DNA of 64,000 nucleotides from the NCBI RefSeq assembly GCF_000264905.1, contig NW_006763148.1, positions 1,147,575-1,211,574 on the forward strand, in the 5' to 3' direction. Below, in pieces: positions 60,546 through 64,000 of this stretch. The stretch comes from Stereum hirsutum FP-91666 SS1. Taxonomy: Eukaryota; Basidiomycota; Agaricomycetes; Russulales; Stereaceae. Numbering within the stretch: position 1 is the stretch's first letter; every line of letters starts with the position of its first letter. The translations under genes were made by a program, and so were the position numbers. The notes under the pieces are model-generated. The model ran no database searches, was not told the DNA's origin, and saw only the letters and a list, made by a program, of their open reading frames with translations.

Positions 60546-61840
60546 ATGCCTCGTAACGACAAGTCTTCACCCGCTTCGCTCTCCCTCCCTTCTCCCTCCC
60601 AGTCTCCCGAATCTTCCACCCAACCCCTTACCCCATCCGCATCATCCTCTTCTGCAAAGTCTAGACCACACCCTACCAGCGATGGCCCTCCCCGCAAACG
60701 CTCTCGTACTGAACTCACCCCCGACGAGCGCAAGGAGGCCCGCGCACACCGTAACAGGATCGCAGCCCAGAACAGCCGTGACAGGCGTAAAGCCCAATTT
60801 GTCGCCCTCGAAGAGCGCATTGCTCAACTCGAGGGAGAGAACCGCACTCTGCGCGCTAGCATGGGCTTGACCGCCCTTCGGGATACCGAAGAGCAGAGGG
60901 CCGCCGCCCACGCCCGCGATCGTGAGAACCAGGAGCTCAAAGAGCGCATTCGCACCCTTGAGAGCGGATGGGAAGCCATCGTCAAGGTATTGCAGGTTCA
61001 CGGTCTCCCTGCCGGTATCCCCGGCCTGCCACCTGCACCCACCGCCTCAGTTCAGGAGCCCATCACTCCGCGCCCTGAGGAGCCTCGCTCATGCTCCACT
61101 TCCTCGTCGACCTCGTCTTCCTCATCGACGACGCCACCACCCAACAACAACCCCACCACGTTCCCCGTCCTCGTCCCACCTTCGCCCGTATTCCCGCTCT
61201 CACCAGCCCAATCCCATTCGTCCTACAGCTCAAGCATGTTTGAAGAACCCGAATCCACTCGCCACCTAGCACGGGTGGCGTCCATCGACGAGGTCTCCAA
61301 GACCTCCTCGGTGCCCCAGCAGCGGGTGGATTCGACCCCTCTGAACAACATGCCACGTTCCAAGACGTTTTGGACCTCGGCTCGTTCGGCGAATTTGACG
61401 CGGCTCCTTCGTCGCCCATCGATGAAGCCGCAATGGATGATCTATTCCGCGAGATTCTCGCACCATCCCCCGCGGTGCCCTCAGCAGCGCTTCCTGCTGC
61501 TCCGTCGTCGTCCGCTTCCACCGCGCAGGCGGTGAGCGATTCCGACATGTCGACGATGGTGCCGGTGGTGCAGGGAGTCGAGACTGCGGTGGACCGGGGT
61601 TATGAGGTGGCACAAGGGGTGGAGATGGGTTTGGGACTGGGAATAGACTTGCAGGCTGAGATGGAGATGCAGAGGCTGCTTGAGCTGTTACCGACCGTTG
61701 GTGCTGGCCCGGATGGGTTCCCTATGGATATCGGTCTGGGATTCGAGGATATTCAGGGGGGGATGCCGTCCGCGCTCGATCTGGATATCGGCGCTTGGGA
61801 GATGGGGGCGTCGAATTCTACATCGCAGCCGGTGTTCTAA
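60546..61840 (+). CDS. HAC1: HAC1/XBP1-type bZIP regulator of the unfolded protein response
   Basis: The ATG at 60546 starts MPRNDKSSPASL. A Ser/Pro-rich leader and PPRKRSRTELTPDERKEAR precede the basic region HRNRIAAQNSRDRRKAQF, followed by a leucine zipper (VALEERIAQLEGENRTLRAS, then ENQELKERIRTLESGWEAIV). The AAQNSRDRRKAQ signature is that of XBP1/Hac1 rather than AP-1. Unspliced, the frame ends at 61535 with a basic tail (329 aa). A second frame, open from 61244 to 61840, encodes an acidic domain: ATFQDVLDLGSFGEFD, AAMDDLFREILAPSPA, EMEMQRLLELLPTVG and DIGLGFEDIQ. Removing 61270-61319 (50 nt) joins them as STRHL-AAGGFDPSEQH, giving 414 aa. No good GT-AG pair gives this shift. The factor would activate ER chaperone and secretion genes. 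The bZIP assignment is firm; HAC1 identity is probable; the splice event is predicted from sequence. Confidence 0.8.
61260..61328 (+). promoter_or_regulatory. Predicted Ire1-spliced unconventional intron (61270-61319) with two hairpins
   Basis: Hairpin 1 (61260-61280) has a perfect 7-bp stem, CGCCACC with GGTGGCG, and a 7-nt loop TAGCACG; the predicted cut is after G61269. Hairpin 2 (61312-61328) has a 5-bp stem (three G-C and two G-U pairs) and the 7-nt loop CAGCAGC, matching CNGCNGN; the predicted cut is after G61319. Both cuts fall between the third and fourth loop base, as Ire1 requires. The 50-nt removed segment is 2 modulo 3, the shift needed to enter the activation-domain frame. Loop 1 departs from consensus at positions 1 and 6. 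Confidence 0.7.
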
Positions 61841-63084
61841 ATGCCGCATCATCAAAACGGAAGGGGTCACAGTCGCATCGTATATATAGCAGTTTTCCTC
61901 TTGTTTTCTCACTGGTTCATCGGACTTCTCTCCTATCCTAGCAGTCTGCATTTTATGTTGTTGTTTCCCACATCTCAATTATCTCGTCTCGATTCTTCGT
62001 TCTTACCTATTTAACTTGTATGCCTTCGGTTTTTAGTTCGTTCATCGTCGTCTCGGATCTTTTCTCTCATCTCTTAGCACCATAAAGGTCATCACGAACG
62101 TCCATATACATTCCTTACCATACCTTTCTCGATTCACACCTTTCACTCCTCGTCTTCCTTCGTACCTACGAACCTTACAACTCCACATCATTCCTCCCAT
62201 CTCATCTTCCGATTCCTTCCCTACCTTTCCGCGACATTCTCTCCGGCTCCAAGCCTTCTTCCCGCTGTTTCTCCCATCCGCATTCGTCTTCGTGTTCATC
62301 GCCTCGTCTCCATACGTTTCTCCCCTTCGGGGTCCGACGAAATGTGTGGGGATTGGTGGATGCGGGGCGGTGTGTGTGGTGAGCGTGGGTTTCTGGGTTA
62401 TTTGGTGTTTGTGGGTCTGTTGGTGTTTAGGCCGGGCTTGGGCTCTCGGTTGTTACGTTCATCTTCTTGGGGGATTATTGGTTTTTTGGTTGGCGGTTTT
62501 TGGGTATGTTGGTGGATAGGGTGGTTGGGTCGTGGTCGTGTGGGGGTTTGGGATCGAATGAATGGAACATTTTTGGTGATCGGCTATTTTTTTTGTGTGT
62601 GCAAGCTCGCCTCGAACAGTCCCTGGAACCAGCCAGTGTCTGCGAAGATTCGCCAAGAAAAGGTCGTGTTCCGTAGTATGAGTACGATGATCCTATGTAG
62701 ATCCATGACCTTGAAGCCCCTATAACTTTCCAACATCTCGAACCGAATTCAAGTTCGTCTAGATGGACAAAGGGGCGCCCGAGGAATGTGACACAGCCTG
62801 ATGTACGCCTGCCCGGCTTCGATGACTTTAGATCGTTGAGGCAGAGCATGTGCGATCAGACCTGTCAGGGGTCGAGCTTCGGACATATGAAGCCAGTGGT
62901 GTAGTCTGTAGATGACCGAAGTAGGAAGAAAAGAAAAGAGATACAATCGAGCTAGGGACAGATAAGAGACACAAAGTCTATATGAATAAATGAGAAAAGT
63001 CGGAGGATGCTCATACACGATTTACACCGAATCATTATCATCGCCCGATCCATCGTCCTTTGAATCTGAATATGGATGGCATCA
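61841..63084. other. Convergent intergenic region, HAC1 / VanZ-like gene
   Basis: 1.24 kb between two stop codons. The left part is T/C-rich 3' UTR-like sequence. A G/T-rich stretch lies at 62340-62570. I see no supported gene. Confidence 0.45.
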
Positions 63085-64000
63085 TCACCGAACTAACTCC
63101 TCCTCCTCCTCCTCCTCCTCCTCGAACCTCACATGCCTCGAATTCGACGCCGCTTTTCCTCGCGCCCCTGTTCCCTTTCCCATCCCCTTTCCTGCGCTCT
63201 CACCGAGAAGGTCTCGATCATGAGGAGGTGGAGGATGGGGATGGTGTGGGTGCGAAGGACTACCCTGGATGATTTCCATCTCTTCATCACTCTCGTCCCC
63301 AACCCCGAACAACTCCTCCCTCTCATCCCACACATCCATCAACGCCACCTCTCCCCTCCTACTCCCCTTCCCCCCGCCCGCCTTCCCATTTCCTACTCCT
63401 CCTGCTCCACCACCACCAACGACAGCATGAGCATTGGTGGCAGCAGGGCCAGCCGTCTTGGGCGTCAGCGGTAATCTAACGGCCCCAGTCCTAGAAGAAT
63501 GATGTGTAGGAAGGAGCTGTGAACCGGAACTCGATTCGTACGCCCCGAATTCGTCGTCTGAGAGGGAGTCCGAGTCCGAGGCGAGGTTGATGGAGGAGGA
63601 AGAGCCGGTAAGAGGGCGGTAGAGACGGTTGATCTGGACGTGGACAGAGCATGGACCATTGTGTCGGAGGACGGGGGCGTGCGTGTAAGCAGGTTATGGT
63701 CATGGATTTGATGGGATGTCGGGAATAGGAAGGAGGGAAGGGAAGATGTTTTGTCAGCGTGTTTGTCAGATGGGTTGGGATGGGTTGTGGAGAGGAGTGT
63801 ACCTCTCGGCGGTGGCGGTGGTATTTCTCGAGATTGTAGGATGTGTAGAGGCCTATGGCTGAGCCTAGGAGGTTTGCCTAGCGGAGAGCGGTGGGATAAT
63901 GCGGTCAGAGGCTTACACATGCGCATGGGGGGTAGTGAATCAAACGTACGACGACATCGCCGAATTGGAACTCCTTGTACTGGAAAAGTTGTGCGACGAG
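63085..64000 (-). CDS. VanZ-like membrane protein, 5' end cut by window edge
   Basis: Three exons are visible: 64000-63950 (entering from the edge), 63877-63803 and 63633-63085, all in frame, 224 residues to the stop. The first reads LVAQLFQYKEFQFGDVV, then ANLLGSAIGLYTSYNLEKYH and RHRREINRLYRPLTGSS. The FQxGDVVANLLGSxxGL pattern is that of VanZ-like domains, small membrane bundles named after a bacterial teicoplanin-resistance protein; fungal members have no known role. The remaining ~175 residues form a disordered cytosolic tail with SDSLSDDEFGAYESS, a Gly-rich run, LMDVWDEREELFGVGDESDE, a His/Pro tract and a terminal poly-Glu run encoded by a GGA/TCC microsatellite (63097-63122). The acceptor GTCCAG at 63634 was chosen because upstream sequence in that frame has a stop. 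Confidence 0.75.
63097..63122. repeat. (TCC)n microsatellite encoding poly-Glu
   Basis: Uninterrupted TCC units on the + strand. On the minus strand they encode about eight consecutive Glu residues just before the stop of the VanZ-like protein. It is likely length-polymorphic. Confidence 0.9.

Noticed and set aside
61220..61269. A GT-AG intron of 50 nt (GTCCTA...CTAG) as the cause of the bZIP frame switch
   Set aside because: It gives the right frame shift, but the donor is poor. The paired 7-nt-loop hairpins at 61260-61328 explain the switch better in a HAC1-type gene. It should still be excluded by RNA data.
61482..61488. A second CAGCAGC loop as the 3' Ire1 site
   Set aside because: It lies a multiple of three from the CAGCAGC at 61317, so no frame change results, and its flanks do not form a stem.

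Overview
The window looks like nuclear DNA of a filamentous basidiomycete, most likely a mushroom-forming Agaricomycete. Genes are compact, on both strands, and broken by many introns of about 50-80 bp with GT-AG ends and CTNA-type branch sites. Several proteins belong to fungal or basidiomycete families: a DUF6593 protein, a large F-box/LRR-like protein, a PalC-type BRO1 protein and a Ran1-like kinase. There are no operons, ribosome binding sites or bacterial features. Exon-intron models were built by hand from splice signals, reading frame and remembered family motifs. No alignment was run.

Layout: 1-3457 (-) Ran1/Pat1-like kinase, open at the left edge; 4023-6985 (-) UTP6; 7280-9098 (+) Ser/Pro-rich protein; 9099-13545 gene-poor; 13546-14274 (+) GOT1; 15712-16761 (+) F-box protein between two copies of a diverged repeat; 18114-19814 (-) PalC; 20205-23756 (+) large coiled-coil protein; 24195-25419 (-) glutathione transferase; 25724-29246 (-) type II PI 4-kinase with a 7-nt micro-exon; 29699-33150 (-) CLC chloride channel; 33593-35049 (-) ATG3; 35050-38250 gene-poor with microsatellites; 38251-40298 (-) DUF6593 protein; 41500-42104 (+) CHZ1; 43119-45457 (-) F-box protein with a hydrophobic tail; 46126-47918 (-) HMT1/PRMT1; 48286-48843 (+) BRI3-like membrane protein; 48844-55633 gene-poor with decayed coding blocks; 55634-59953 (+) large protein of unknown function; 60546-61840 (+) HAC1/XBP1-type bZIP factor; 63085-64000 (-) VanZ-like membrane protein, open at the right edge.

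Most genes are unlinked housekeeping functions: ribosome biogenesis, ER-Golgi traffic, autophagy, phosphoinositide signalling, chromatin, arginine methylation and pH signalling. The most striking locus is the bZIP gene at 60.5-61.8 kb. Its activation-domain reading frame is reached only by removing a 50-nt segment (61270-61319). That segment is bounded by two 7-nt-loop hairpins that look like Ire1 cleavage sites, and two tandem ACGT-core elements lie upstream. This is the layout expected of a self-regulating unfolded-protein-response switch. The two gene-poor stretches (9-18 kb and 49-55 kb) hold hairpins, a duplicated repeat and broken coding blocks, and look like the faster-evolving parts of the window.
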